Assembly: GCF_008704795.1 (NCBI RefSeq)
Contig: NZ_CP023690.1
Coordinates: forward strand, 8,876,501-8,940,500
Direction of reading: 5' to 3'
DNA length: 64,000 nt
Source: Streptomyces spectabilis
GTDB taxonomy: Bacteria > Actinomycetota > Actinomycetes > Streptomycetales > Streptomycetaceae
The notes beneath the pieces are model-generated. The model did not search any database and had not been told where the DNA came from. It saw only the letters and a list, made by a program, of their open reading frames with translations. A program made the position numbers and the translations under genes. Every line of letters starts with the position of its first letter. Position 1 is the stretch's first letter. Shown here piece by piece: positions 32,550 to 41,732 of this stretch.

Positions 32550-33338
32550 GTGAGCTTGAGGATCGTTGTCTGTGTGAAGTACGTGCCCGACGCCACCGGC
32601 GATCGGCACTTCGCCGAGGACCTGACCGTCGACCGTGACGACGTGGACGGCCTCCTCTCGGAACTCGACGAGTACGCGGTCGAGCAGGCCCTCCAGATCA
32701 AGGAGGCGGCGGACGACGAGGCCGAGATCACGGTCCTGACCGTCGGTCCCGATGACGCCAAGGACGCGCTGCGCAAGGCCCTGTCGATGGGCGCCGACAA
32801 GGCCGTCCACGTCGAGGACGACGACCTGCACGGTACGGACGTGATGGGCACCTCGCTGGTCCTGGCCAAGGCCATCGAGAAGACGGGCTACGACCTGGTC
32901 ATCGCCGGTATGGCCTCGACGGACGGCACCATGGGCGTGCTGCCCGCGATCCTCGCCGAGCGCCTGGGCGTCCCGCAGGTCACGCTGCTCTCCGAGGTCT
33001 CCGTCGACGGCGGCGTGGTGAAGGGCCGCCGTGACGGCGACACCGCGTCGGAGCAGCTGGAGGCGTCCCTGCCGGCCGTCGTGTCCGTGACGGACCAGTC
33101 GGGCGAGGCCCGCTACCCCTCCTTCAAGGGCATCATGGCCGCCAAGAAGAAGCCGGTGGCGTCCCTGGACCTGGACGACCTGGACATCGACGCCGAAGAG
33201 GTCGGTCTCGAGGGCTCCTGGACCAAGGTCGACTCCGCCGCCGAGCGTCCCGCGCGCACCGCGGGCACGATCGTCAAGGACGAGGGCGAGGGCGGCAAGC
33301 AGCTCGCCGAGTTCCTTGCGGGCCAGAAGTTCATCTGA
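32550..33338 (+). CDS. etfB: Electron transfer flavoprotein subunit beta
   Basis: 262 residues. MSLRIVVCVKYVPD is the usual start, ALRKALSMGADKAVHVEDD and VIAGMASTDGTMGVLPAILAERLG are the AMP/FAD-associated segments, and YPSFKGIMAAKKKP is the family signature near residue 195. With EtfA it forms a soluble heterodimer that carries electrons from acyl-CoA and other dehydrogenases to the membrane. GTG 32550 with AGGAG eight bases upstream; etfA follows after 59 bases. Confidence 0.96.
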   Translation: MSLRIVVCVKYVPDATGDRHFAEDLTVDRDDVDGLLSELDEYAVEQALQIKEAADDEAEITVLTVGPDDAKDALRKALSMGADKAVHVEDDDLHGTDVMGTSLVLAKAIEKTGYDLVIAGMASTDGTMGVLPAILAERLGVPQVTLLSEVSVDGGVVKGRRDGDTASEQLEASLPAVVSVTDQSGEARYPSFKGIMAAKKKPVASLDLDDLDIDAEEVGLEGSWTKVDSAAERPARTAGTIVKDEGEGGKQLAEFLAGQKFI

Positions 33339-33397
33339 GCTTCAGTCATTCCCTCAACCGCCCCAGCTTCTTCGTAATCGCAGGAGATTGAAGTCCC

Positions 33398-34360
33398 ATG
33401 GCTGAAGTTCTCGTCTACGTCGACCACGTCGACGGAGCCGTCCGCAAGCCCACCCTGGAGCTGCTGACCCTCGCCCGCCGCATCGGCGAGCCCGTCGCCG
33501 TCGCGCTCGGCGCGGGCGCCGAGGCCACCGCCGCCACGCTCGCCGAGCACGGCGCGGTCAAGGTCCTCACCGCCGACGCCCCCGAGTTCGCCGACTACCT
33601 CGTGGTGCCGAAGGTGGACGCGCTGCAGGCCGCGTACGACGCCGTGTCCCCGGCCGCCGTGCTCGTGCCGTCGTCCGCCGAGGGCAAGGAGATCGCGGCC
33701 CGCCTCGCGGTCCGCATCAAGTCCGGCATCATCACCGACGCCATCGACCTGGAGTCCGGCGACGAGGGCCCGGTGGCCACGCAGTCCGTGTTCGCGGCCG
33801 CGTTCACCACCAAGTCCCGCATCACCAACGGCACCCCGGTCATCACCGTCAAGCCGAACTCGGCGCCGGTGGAGGCCGCCCCGGCCGCGGGCGCCGTCGA
33901 GGCCCTGGCCGTCAGCTTCTCGGAGCAGGCCACCGGCACCAAGGTCACCGCCCGCACGCCGCGCGAGTCGACCGGCCGCCCGGAGCTGACCGAGGCCGCG
34001 ATCGTGGTCTCCGGCGGCCGCGGCGTCAACGGCGCCGAGAACTTCGCGATCATCGAGGCGCTCGCCGACTCGCTCGGTGCCGCCGTCGGCGCCTCGCGCG
34101 CCGCCGTCGACGCCGGCTGGTACCCGCACTCCAACCAGGTCGGCCAGACCGGCAAGTCCGTGTCGCCGCAGCTGTACATCGCCTCCGGCATCTCCGGCGC
34201 GATCCAGCACCGCGCGGGCATGCAGACGTCGAAGACCATCGTGGCCGTCAACAAGGACGCCGAGGCCCCGATCTTCGACCTCGTCGACTACGGCGTGGTC
34301 GGCGACCTCTTCGAGGTCGTCCCGCAGCTCACCGACGAGGTCAAGTCCCGCAAGGGCTGA
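33398..34360 (+). CDS. etfA: Electron transfer flavoprotein subunit alpha
   Basis: 320 residues. The C-terminal FAD domain is intact: [16 protein letters not shown], then [29 protein letters not shown] and the end [22 protein letters not shown]. Partner of the beta subunit directly upstream and surely co-transcribed with it. ATG 33398 follows a GGAGAT site. A perfect hairpin terminator follows at 34377. Confidence 0.96.
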   Translation: MAEVLVYVDHVDGAVRKPTLELLTLARRIGEPVAVALGAGAEATAATLAEHGAVKVLTADAPEFADYLVVPKVDALQAAYDAVSPAAVLVPSSAEGKEIAARLAVRIKSGIITDAIDLESGDEGPVATQSVFAAAFTTKSRITNGTPVITVKPNSAPVEAAPAAGAVEALAVSFSEQATGTKVTARTPRESTGRPELTEAAIVVSGGRGVNGAENFAIIEALADSLGAAVGASRAAVDAGWYPHSNQVGQTGKSVSPQLYIASGISGAIQHRAGMQTSKTIVAVNKDAEAPIFDLVDYGVVGDLFEVVPQLTDEVKSRKG

Positions 34361-34376
34361 CTTCTGCGACGGGCCC

Positions 34377-34415
34377 GAGGCCCCCGGTTCCGCCGTGTGC
34401 GGGCCCGGGGGCCTC
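34377..34415. terminator. Terminator after etfA (convergent with the EEP gene)
   Basis: GAGGCCCCCGG (34377-34387) and CCGGGGGCCTC (34405-34415) form a perfect 11-bp stem with a 17-base loop, between the stop of etfA and that of the convergent gene at 34421. It can act for both. Confidence 0.8.
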
Positions 34416-34420
34416 GCGCG

Positions 34421-35326
34421 TCACAGGGTCAGGCTCGCCTGCACCGGCAGGTGGTCGCTCGGGAACTGCCCGGCCAGCGAGAAGGTGTTGATGGCCGCCG
34501 CGTGCACGCGCGCGGCGGGTGTCGCCAGGATCCAGTCGATGCGGTCGCCGTCCGGCACGAGCGGCTTGTAACCGTGGAAGGTCGCGTACTGCTTGCTGCG
34601 CTCGCCCGCCGTGTCCCAGGTGTCGACGAGCCCCGCGTCGAGCAGCGTGTCGTAGACCGGGTTCTTGTGGGCCGCGACGTTGAAGTCGCCGGTGACGAGC
34701 TTCGGCAGGGTGCGGTCGAGGGCGGAGAGGCGGTCGGAGATCAGATGCGCGGCACGCGTGCGCGCGTACTGACTGTGGTTGTCCAGATGGGTGTTGAGGA
34801 AGTAGAACTGCCGCTCCGTGCGCCGGTCGTGGAAGCGGACCCAGGTGACCATGCGGATCGAACCGCCGCCCCAGGTGTTGGAGCCGATCACGTCCGGGGT
34901 GTCCGAGAGCCAGAAGTGCTCGTACGCGACGGGCGCCAGCCTGCGCGTGTCGTAGTAGACGGTCATGAACTCGTCGCGGCTGCCGCCCGCGCGGCCCGTG
35001 CCGATCCAGGCGTAGTGCGGGCCCAGGTCCTCGGCGATGTCCCGCACCTGCTGGTAGAGGCCCTCCTGGGTGCCGATGACGTGGGGCCGCACATGGCGCA
35101 GCAGCTCCCGGGTCACGGGGCGGCGCTCGGGCCACGAGTTCGGCGGGGTGGGGCTCGCGTAGCGCAGGTTGAAGGTCATGACCTCCAGTCGGCGGCCCGG
35201 GCGCTCCACGGCGTGCGCGGGCGCGGCGGCGAGCGCCGTGGCGAGCAGGGGGACCGTGACGGCCGTCGCGGTGGCCACGGCCGTACGCAGGCCGGAGCGG
35301 CGGGTCACGGGTGTGTCGGTCGGCAC
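34421..35326 (-). CDS. Secreted endonuclease/exonuclease/phosphatase-family hydrolase
   Basis: 301 residues. A signal peptide (RRSGLRTAVATATAVTVPLLATALAAAPAHA, possibly Tat) precedes an EEP domain with the metal-dependent motifs MTFNLRY, IGTQEGLYQQ, LVTGDFN, DRIDWIL and PSDHLPV. Secreted members act on nucleic acids, sphingomyelin or phosphate esters; the substrate here is open. GTG at complement 35324-35326 has GAAGGAG seven bases upstream. Divergent from the DUF6986-like gene. Confidence 0.88.
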   Translation of the reverse strand: MPTDTPVTRRSGLRTAVATATAVTVPLLATALAAAPAHAVERPGRRLEVMTFNLRYASPTPPNSWPERRPVTRELLRHVRPHVIGTQEGLYQQVRDIAEDLGPHYAWIGTGRAGGSRDEFMTVYYDTRRLAPVAYEHFWLSDTPDVIGSNTWGGGSIRMVTWVRFHDRRTERQFYFLNTHLDNHSQYARTRAAHLISDRLSALDRTLPKLVTGDFNVAAHKNPVYDTLLDAGLVDTWDTAGERSKQYATFHGYKPLVPDGDRIDWILATPAARVHAAAINTFSLAGQFPSDHLPVQASLTL

Positions 35327-35464
35327 GCGTTCTCCTTCGGTCGGTCGCGGTGCGGCGCTGTCGGGCCCGGTGCGGGCCCCGGAGGTGTGCGAGGGGCCCA
35401 CCGGAGTGTGGAGGCGCCATCTGAGACGGGCGTGAACAGCCGGGGTCCGGTACGCGAGAAGGTG

Positions 35465-35527
35465 TTGACCAGTGGGAAGGTGCACGGATAACTTCGCCAT
35501 ACGGATTCCTGATTCCGTGAAGCGGAA
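35465..35527 (+). promoter_or_regulatory. Promoter with TTCCG-N5-CGGAA operator before the aldolase gene
   Basis: TTGACC (35465-35470) and TAACTT (35489-35494), spaced 18, are a clear promoter. About 19 bases after the -10 box is a perfect dyad TTCCG-TGAAG-CGGAA (35513-35527), where a bound protein would block transcription. The TTCCG/CGGAA form resembles IclR-family operators. No IclR gene lies in the window. Confidence 0.65.
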
Positions 35528-35611
35528 GATCTGAGGGGCGGTTCGCCAGCGTACTCGCCATGGAACACCGTGAGCGCGGAACGCCGCACTATGAAGGTGG
35601 AGGGTGCACGG

Positions 35612-36919
35612 ATGGGGCAGCAGGAAAAGGTGGCGACGAGTCTCGCGGGCGCCGTGAGCGAGCGCGTGAGCGCCTCGCTCACGCCGGTGGACGAGGAGCT
35701 CGAGCGCCGCTACCCCGGAGACCCCGGCACCCGTCAGCCCGTCCACACCGTGTACGTACCCGGCGAGCAGTTCGCCGCGGACACGATCCGCTCCTGGGGC
35801 GACCGGGCCCTCGCCGCCCTTGACGAGCACGCGCCGGACGCCGCGTCCTTCGCCGCCGTGCTCGGCCTCGCCGACGACCTCGCCGAGCCGGTCTACACGC
35901 GCGTGCGGGCCAAACTGGAGCGCGAGCCCATTGAAGACCTGCGCGTCGACTTCGAGGACGGCTACGGCGGGCGCACGGACGCCGATGAGGACACCCACGC
36001 GGCGCGCGCGGCCCGTCTGATCGCCGAGACGTACGCGCACGGCGCCGCCGGGAACACGGCCCCGTACCTGGGCATCCGCATGAAGTGCATGGAGGCCGCC
36101 GTGCGGGACCGCGGCATCCGCACCCTCGACGTCTTCCTCTCCGGCCTCATGGAGGCGGGCGGTCTGCCCGACGGGCTCGTCCTGACGCTGCCGAAGGTGA
36201 CGTATCCCCAGCAGGTCACCGCGATGGTGCGGCTCCTGGAGGAGTTCGAGAGGGCGCGCGGCCTCGCCCCCGGCCGGATCGGCTTCGAGATCCAGATCGA
36301 GACCAGCCAGTCGATCCTCGCCGCCGACGGCACCGCCACCGTCGCCCGCATGATCGACGCCGCCGAGGGCCGCGCCACCGGCCTGCACTACGGCACCTTC
36401 GACTACAGCGCCTGCCTCGGCGTGTCCGCCGCGTACCAGGCGAGCGACCACCCCGCCGCCGACCACGCCAAGGCGATCATGCAGGTCGCGGCGGCGGGCA
36501 CGGGCGTGCGCGTCTCCGACGGCTCCACCAACGTCCTGCCGGTCGGCCCCACGGCGAAGGTCCACGACGCCTGGCGCCTGCACTACGGCCTCACCCGGCG
36601 CGCCCTGGCCCGCGCCTACTACCAGGGCTGGGACATGCACCCCGGCCACATCCCGACCCGCTACGCCGCCGTGTTCGCGTTCTACCGCGAGGGCTTCGAG
36701 CAGGCCGCCGCCCGCCTCGCCGCGTACGCCAACCGCACCACGGGCGACATCGCGGACGAGCCCGCCACCGCCAAGGCGCTGGCCGGGTACCTGCTGCGCG
36801 GCCTGGACTGCGGCGCGCTCGACACCGCCGAGGTCACCCGGCTCACCGGGCTCACCCTGGCCGGGCTCCAGACGTACGCGGGGCCGCGCCGGGGCGACCT
36901 CACCCCGTCGGCCAAGTAG
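35612..36919 (+). CDS. HpcH/HpaI-aldolase-like protein (DUF6986-like)
   Basis: 435 residues with a TIM-barrel of the citrate-lyase/malyl-CoA-lyase type: LRVDFEDGYGGR (metal-binding Asp-Glu), LGIRMKCME, GRIGFEIQIETSQSI (the barrel Glu), LHYGTFDYSACLGVSA and GWDMHPGHIPTRY at the C-terminus. I recall this actinobacterial family as DUF6986; the substrate is probably a small 2-oxo or malate-like acid. ATG 35612 has GGAGGG upstream; in-frame starts at 35570 and 35591 are possible. It has its own promoter and operator. Confidence 0.82.
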   Translation: MGQQEKVATSLAGAVSERVSASLTPVDEELERRYPGDPGTRQPVHTVYVPGEQFAADTIRSWGDRALAALDEHAPDAASFAAVLGLADDLAEPVYTRVRAKLEREPIEDLRVDFEDGYGGRTDADEDTHAARAARLIAETYAHGAAGNTAPYLGIRMKCMEAAVRDRGIRTLDVFLSGLMEAGGLPDGLVLTLPKVTYPQQVTAMVRLLEEFERARGLAPGRIGFEIQIETSQSILAADGTATVARMIDAAEGRATGLHYGTFDYSACLGVSAAYQASDHPAADHAKAIMQVAAAGTGVRVSDGSTNVLPVGPTAKVHDAWRLHYGLTRRALARAYYQGWDMHPGHIPTRYAAVFAFYREGFEQAAARLAAYANRTTGDIADEPATAKALAGYLLRGLDCGALDTAEVTRLTGLTLAGLQTYAGPRRGDLTPSAK

Positions 36920-36946
36920 CGCCCGCGGGCGCTCCACCGCTTCCCG

Positions 36947-36974
36947 CGCCGGGGGCGCCCGCCCGCCCCCGGCG
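36947..36974. terminator. Bidirectional terminator between aldolase and LacI genes
   Basis: CGCCGGGGGCG (36947-36957) and CGCCCCCGGCG (36964-36974) form a perfect 11-bp stem with a six-base loop between two convergent genes. Confidence 0.75.
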
Positions 36975-36989
36975 AACAGCCCGCCGCGC

Positions 36990-38072
36990 TCAGTCCGCGG
37001 GCGCCAGCTCCCCCGAGCCCCGGGTGATCAGGCGCGTCGGCAGTTCCACCCGCTCCGGCGGTCCCGACGCTCCGTCCAGCTGACGGAAGAGGCGCTCCGC
37101 CGCCGTGCGGCCGAGCTGGGCCGCGTCCTGGGCGACCACCGTGACTCCCGGCCGCAGCAGGTCGGCCAGCTCGATGTCGTCGAAGCCGACCAGGGCCACC
37201 GGGCGGGTCAGACCCGCGAGGACGCGGACGACCGTGACCGTCACACGGTTGTTGCCCGCGAAGATCGCGGTGACCGGGGCCGGGCCCGCCAGCATCGTCT
37301 CGGCCGCGCGGGCCACGCGCTCGGGGTGCGTCAGACCGAGGGACACCCAGGACTCGTCGACCTCGATGCCCGCCTCCGCCATCGCCGTGCGGTACCCCCG
37401 CAGGCGCTCTATGGCGGTGTGGATGCGCGGCTGGTCGCCGATGAAGCCGATGCGGCGGTGGCCGTGCGCGATGAGGTGCGCGACGCCGTCCCGCGCGCCG
37501 CCGAAGCTGTCGGAGAGCACCACGTCCGCGTCGATCCGCCCCGGCGGCCGGTCCACGAACACCGTGGCGACGCCCGCGGCGATCTCCGGCTCCAGATAGC
37601 GGTGGTCGTCGCCCGCGGGGATCACGACGAGACCGTCGACGCGCCGCGCGCACAGCGCCAGCACCAACTCCTGCTCGCGGTCCGGGTCTTCGGCGCTCGA
37701 ACCGTTGATGAGCAGCGCCCCGTGCGCCCGCGCCACCTCCTCGACCGCGCGGCTCAGCGGGCCGTAGAACGGGTCGGCCAGGTCTTCAAGGACGAGGCCG
37801 ATGCTGGCCGTGCGGCCCTTGCGCAGGACCCGCGCGCTGTCGTTGCGCCGGAAGCCGAGGGCGTCGATGGCCTCCTGGACGCGGCGCTCGGTGTCGGGCG
37901 TGACGCCCGGCTCGCCGTTCACGACGCGGGAGACGGTCTTGAGGCCCACGCCCGCGCGGGCGGCGACGTCCTTCATGGTCGGCCGGTTGCCGTAGCGGCT
38001 CCTGGGGTCCGCGGGGTCCGGACCGCCGTCGGGGCGTCGGTGGGAGACGGGGGTGCGGGCGGTCTCTGCCAC
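36990..38072 (-). CDS. LacI-family transcriptional regulator
   Basis: 360 residues. After a 32-residue Pro/Arg-rich extension, the HTH begins MKDVAARAGVGLKTVSRVVNGEPGVTPDTERRV, with hinge ALGFRRNDSARVLRKGRTASIG, then a periplasmic-binding-protein-like sugar domain (GLVLEDLADPFYG, GFIGDQPRIHTAIERLRGY, LVGFDDIELADLL). GTG at complement 38070-38072; an internal ATG (MKDV) would give a typical-length 328-residue protein. The divergent ROK kinase gene carries a LacI-type operator, so repression of that gene and perhaps of the nearby galactoside genes is likely. Confidence 0.9.
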   Translation of the reverse strand: MAETARTPVSHRRPDGGPDPADPRSRYGNRPTMKDVAARAGVGLKTVSRVVNGEPGVTPDTERRVQEAIDALGFRRNDSARVLRKGRTASIGLVLEDLADPFYGPLSRAVEEVARAHGALLINGSSAEDPDREQELVLALCARRVDGLVVIPAGDDHRYLEPEIAAGVATVFVDRPPGRIDADVVLSDSFGGARDGVAHLIAHGHRRIGFIGDQPRIHTAIERLRGYRTAMAEAGIEVDESWVSLGLTHPERVARAAETMLAGPAPVTAIFAGNNRVTVTVVRVLAGLTRPVALVGFDDIELADLLRPGVTVVAQDAAQLGRTAAERLFRQLDGASGPPERVELPTRLITRGSGELAPAD

Positions 38073-38403
38073 GGTGCGCTGTCCTGTCTGTCGTCCACTA
38101 CGGGGCTGTGCTGCGCGGGTCGCGGATCCAGTCTGCGCAAATGAGGCCCGTCCGCGTGCGGAAGTTCGGGTTTCCACCGTGTGCGGGGCCCATTTGACGT
38201 CCACTATGTATACGGGGGGTGGGATGTCCGGTGTTTACCCGGGGGTAGCGTCAGGCGCTGCCGGGGCGGGGGCCACGGTTCCGGCGGTGGGCGAGCGGTC
38301 CCGCCGTGTGGCTTCGGGCATAGAACCTGGACAACGTTGTCAGAAGCGCGAGAGACTGTCCCCCCGCACTCTCCGGCCTGCCCTTTCACCAGGAGATCTG
38401 ACA
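38073..38403 (+). promoter_or_regulatory. Divergent control region with LacI operator GACAACGTTGTC
   Basis: This 331-base gene-free gap separates the LacI and ROK kinase genes. At 38330-38341 lies GACAACGTTGTC, a perfect 12-bp palindrome with the central CG of LacI-family operators. It directly follows a TAGAAC -10-like box (38321-38326), so the operator would cover the kinase transcription start. A GTATAC box near 38207-38212 may serve the LacI gene on the other strand. Confidence 0.75.
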
Positions 38404-39378
38404 GTGATGCCCACGGACCTCGTCGCCGCACTCGACATCGGCGGCACCAAGATCGCCGGAGCCCTGGTGGACGACCGCGGCCGGATCCTGCTGCGCACCC
38501 AGCGCCCGACGCCCGCGCGCGAGGACGGCGACACCGTGATGCGGGCGGTCGAGGACGTGCTCGGCGAGCTCGCGGCCGGGGAGCCGTGGGCCCAGGTGCG
38601 CGCGGTCGGGATCGGCAGCGCGGGCCCCGTGGACGCCTCCGCGGGCACGGTCAGCCCCGTCAACGTGCCCGGCTGGCGCGGCTATCCCCTGGTGGAGCGG
38701 GTGCGCGCCGCCACGCACGGCCTGCCGGTGGAGCTGGTGGGCGACGGCGTGGCGATGACGGCCGCCGAGCACTGGCAGGGCGCAGCCCGGGGCCACGACA
38801 ACGCCCTGTGCATGGTGGTGTCCACCGGCGTCGGCGGCGGCCTGGTCCTGGGCGGCTCGCTGCACCCCGGCCCCACCGGCAACGCGGGCCACATCGGCCA
38901 CATCTGCGTCGACCTGGACGGCGATCCGTGTCCCTGCGGCGCCCGCGGCTGCGTCGAGCGGATAGCGAGCGGTCCGAACATCGCCCGGCGCGCCCTGGAT
39001 GCGGGCTGGCGGCCGGGCCCGGACGGCGACACCTCGGCGGCGGCCGTGGCCATGGCGGCCCGCGCGGGCGACCCGGTCGCCACGGCGTCCTTCGACCGGG
39101 CCGCCCAGGCGCTCGCCGCGGGCATCGCCGCGACCGCCACGCTCGTCGAGATCGACATCGCGGTGATCGGCGGGGGCGTGGCGATGGCGGGCGACGTCCT
39201 GTTCGCGCCGCTGCGCCGCGCCCTGCGGGACTACGCCGCGCTGTCCTTCGTACGGCAACTGACGGTCGCCCCGGCCCTGATGGGCACGGACGCGGGCCTG
39301 GTGGGCGCGGCGGCGGCCGCGCTGCGCGCCTTCCCCGATCCGGCGGTGCCGCGGCTGCGGTCCGCCGTCAACGGCTGA
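38404..39378 (+). CDS. ROK-family sugar kinase (glucokinase-like)
   Basis: 324 residues. AALDIGGTKIAGALVDDRG binds the ATP phosphate, VVSTGVGGGLVLGG is the second phosphate loop, GHIGHICVD the sugar-binding segment, and CPCGARGCVERIASG the zinc motif C-x-C-G-x2-G-C-x-E. It lacks a DNA-binding domain, so it is a kinase rather than a NagC-type repressor. GTG 38404 (AGGAG eight bases upstream) or ATG 38407. Likely phosphorylates a hexose released from galactosides or similar sugars, under LacI control. Confidence 0.9.
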   Translation: MMPTDLVAALDIGGTKIAGALVDDRGRILLRTQRPTPAREDGDTVMRAVEDVLGELAAGEPWAQVRAVGIGSAGPVDASAGTVSPVNVPGWRGYPLVERVRAATHGLPVELVGDGVAMTAAEHWQGAARGHDNALCMVVSTGVGGGLVLGGSLHPGPTGNAGHIGHICVDLDGDPCPCGARGCVERIASGPNIARRALDAGWRPGPDGDTSAAAVAMAARAGDPVATASFDRAAQALAAGIAATATLVEIDIAVIGGGVAMAGDVLFAPLRRALRDYAALSFVRQLTVAPALMGTDAGLVGAAAAALRAFPDPAVPRLRSAVNG

Positions 39379-39387
39379 GCGGACCGC

Positions 39388-39422
39388 AGCCCCGGCGGCG
39401 CCCGTGCGGCGCGACCGGGGCT
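39388..39422 (+). terminator. Hairpin after the ROK kinase gene
   Basis: AGCCCCGG (39388-39395) pairs perfectly with CCGGGGCT (39415-39422) around a GC-rich loop, nine bases after the kinase stop. The convergent alpha-galactosidase gene ends at 39465. Confidence 0.5.
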
Positions 39423-39464
39423 CCGGTGCGTCGAGGCCCGCGCCCCGGCCGCGTGGCGGCCCGC

Positions 39465-41522
39465 TCAGCAGCTGAGCACCGGCTCCGCCCAGTCCGCGTG
39501 GTCGGAGTCGATGCCGTCGCCGCCGTCGGTGACGACGAGGCGCACCACCTCGGCGCCGCCGACGTCGGCGGAGAGCCCTTGCGCGGGCAGCTGGTTGGTG
39601 AGGACGCCGGTCGACGCGGCCTTCTTCCCGTCCGCCCAGACCTCGAAGGCGACGGTGCCCTTGAGGAGCTTCTCGTCGTCGACGCCGACCCGCGCGGTCA
39701 GCCGCTCGCAGGCACCGCCCGCGTAGTAGGCGACATCGCTCTCCGCGTGGACGCCGAGCCCCTTGGCGAACACCTTGCCGTCGATGGTGAGCGGGTTGCC
39801 GTCGCCCGCCCGGCTCTCGCCGTTGCTGGTGTCCTTCTCCACGGGGCCCCAGCCGTTGGTGGTGGAGATCCACGGCAGATCGCTCAGCGCGGAGCGGCCC
39901 GCGGGCGGTGCGACGACCACCTGGGCCGTCAGCGGCAGCGCGCTCTCGACCAGGCCGCCGCCCGGGGCGCGGTAGCTCGCCCTGAGGTCGAGCGGGTACG
40001 CGCCGGTCGGGGTGCCCTCGGGAGCCGTCACGGTCCAGGAGGTGGTGAGGGCCTTGCCGGTGGGCAGGGCCGCCGCGCTCGCGGGTGACGTCGCCTTGAC
40101 CTGCCAGCCCGGGGGTCCGGTGAGGCGCGCGCCGACGTGGCGTGCGGGGGTGCGGCCGAGGTTGGTGACGCGGGTGGTGAGCCTGTCGGGCTTGCCCGCT
40201 TCCACCAACGCGCCGCCGTCGAGGCCGAGTTCGACGGCCGGGGGCTTGTCGGCCCAGGTGCCGTCGGCGCTGACGCGCACCAGGACGGTGCCGTGCGCGG
40301 GCACGGTCGCGGAGATGGTGCCCGCGGTGTGGAAGCTCTCGTGCTTCCACAGGTCGCGCAGCGTGTAGCCGGAGGCCTGCGGCAGGCCGACGGCCTTCGC
40401 CGTCGTGGCGACGCGCTGAGGCCTTCCGGTCTCGTTGAACAGCGCGACCGCGCGGCTGCCGTCCTTCATCTCCTTGGCCACGACCCACCGTCCGCCGGCG
40501 GACGAGATGACCGTGCCCTGCTTGCCGAGCGGGTCCTGGTCGACGGCGACGACTTCCTTGTTGCCGAGGATCTCGAACGTCTGCGGCGAGGCCTTGCGCA
40601 GGTCGGAGCCGATGAGCAGGGGCGCGGCCATGATCGACCACATGGAGAAGTGCGTGCGGTACTCGGTGTCGGTCATGCCGCCGTTGCCGACTTCGAGCAT
40701 GTCCGGGTCGTTCCAGCGGCCGGGTCCCGCGTAGCGCGCGAGCGGCAGGTTCCGCTTCATGATGGAGAGCATCGAGCCCCAGTTGTCGCTGATGTCACCC
40801 GTCGTGCGCCACAGATGGCCGACGTCGGACGCCCACTCCCAGGGCTTGTTCTCGCCCCACTCGCAGATGCTGTAGACGATGGGGCGCCCCGTGCTCTGGG
40901 ACGCGGCCCGGAGGGCGTCGCGCATGGCGACGTACCGCTTCTTGGCGTCGACTCCCTGGTTGTTGCAGTTGTCGTACTTGAGGTAGTCGACGCCCCACTC
41001 CGCGAACTGCTGGGCGTCGCCGCGCTCGTGGCCGAGCGCTCCGGGGAAGCCCGCCTGGTTGCAGGTCTTGGTGCCCGCGCTGGTGTAGATGCCGAGCTTG
41101 AGGCCCTTGCCGTGCACGTAGTCGGCGACGGCCTTGATGCCGCCCGGGAACCTCTTGGGGTCGGGCACGAGCTTGCCGTTCGCGTCGCGCTGCGGCAGGG
41201 CCCAGCAGTCGTCGAGGTTGACGTACTGGTAGCCCGCTTCCTTGAGGCCCTTGGAGACGAAGATGTCGGCGATCCCCTTGACCATCGCCTCGTCGAACTC
41301 GGCGCGGCAGTGGGTGGCGTTCCAGTTGTTGAAGCCCATCGGCGGGGTCGGCGCGAGGCCGTCGGGAAGGCGGGGTCCGGCGGCGCCCGCGGGCCGCGCG
41401 GCCTCCGGGTCCGGCGCCGCGCCCGCCACGGCGGGCGAGGCGAGCCCCGCCGCGCAGAGCAACGCCGCGGTGAGGGATCCGACCACTCTTCGGCGGGATG
41501 TGCGGGTGGGAAGGTGACGCAT
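39465..41522 (-). CDS. Secreted GH27 alpha-galactosidase with NEW3 and NPCBM domains
   Basis: 685 residues. Signal peptide with RR motif (TSRRRVVGSLTAALLCAAGLASPAVAGA); GH27 barrel from about residue 45: TPPMGFNNWN, QYVNLDDCW, VDYLKYDNCNN (nucleophile Asp) and GRWNDPDMLEVG (acid/base Asp). A C-terminal beta domain follows, then a NEW3 region (about 415-500) and a carbohydrate-binding NPCBM domain (about 540-680, GWGPVEKDTSNGE to HADWAEPV). It should release alpha-D-galactose from galactosides outside the cell. ATG 41520-41522 has GGAGG upstream. Divergent from the sugar ABC importer. Confidence 0.93.
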   Translation of the reverse strand: MRHLPTRTSRRRVVGSLTAALLCAAGLASPAVAGAAPDPEAARPAGAAGPRLPDGLAPTPPMGFNNWNATHCRAEFDEAMVKGIADIFVSKGLKEAGYQYVNLDDCWALPQRDANGKLVPDPKRFPGGIKAVADYVHGKGLKLGIYTSAGTKTCNQAGFPGALGHERGDAQQFAEWGVDYLKYDNCNNQGVDAKKRYVAMRDALRAASQSTGRPIVYSICEWGENKPWEWASDVGHLWRTTGDISDNWGSMLSIMKRNLPLARYAGPGRWNDPDMLEVGNGGMTDTEYRTHFSMWSIMAAPLLIGSDLRKASPQTFEILGNKEVVAVDQDPLGKQGTVISSAGGRWVVAKEMKDGSRAVALFNETGRPQRVATTAKAVGLPQASGYTLRDLWKHESFHTAGTISATVPAHGTVLVRVSADGTWADKPPAVELGLDGGALVEAGKPDRLTTRVTNLGRTPARHVGARLTGPPGWQVKATSPASAAALPTGKALTTSWTVTAPEGTPTGAYPLDLRASYRAPGGGLVESALPLTAQVVVAPPAGRSALSDLPWISTTNGWGPVEKDTSNGESRAGDGNPLTIDGKVFAKGLGVHAESDVAYYAGGACERLTARVGVDDEKLLKGTVAFEVWADGKKAASTGVLTNQLPAQGLSADVGGAEVVRLVVTDGGDGIDSDHADWAEPVLSC

Positions 41523-41732
41523 CGTTACGTTCCTCCGTACTCGCGGAAGATGGGATGTCTCCATGTATGTGTCACTCGTGCGCGCTTACGGTAGAGCGTG
41601 TTGAAGTCTGTTGGAAGAGGAGGGGTAACGGTTCGAGCAGCTCGCGTCAGAACCCTTGACGGCGGGGGCTCTTGGGGGTGAGATCCAACCCTCGCGTTCG
41701 GTTGTGTTGGGTTGCACCCCGAGGAGGGGGAC
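41523..41732 (+). promoter_or_regulatory. Divergent control region of alpha-galactosidase and ABC importer
   Basis: TTGACG (41656-41661) with a weak TGAGAT (41679-41684) at 17 bases may be the importer promoter. The region also holds CGAGC-A-GCTCG (41634-41644) and an inverted CAACCC...GGGTTG pair (from 41686 and 41709). No copy of the GACAACGTTGTC operator is present, so control by the nearby LacI protein is not evident from this region. Confidence 0.4.
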
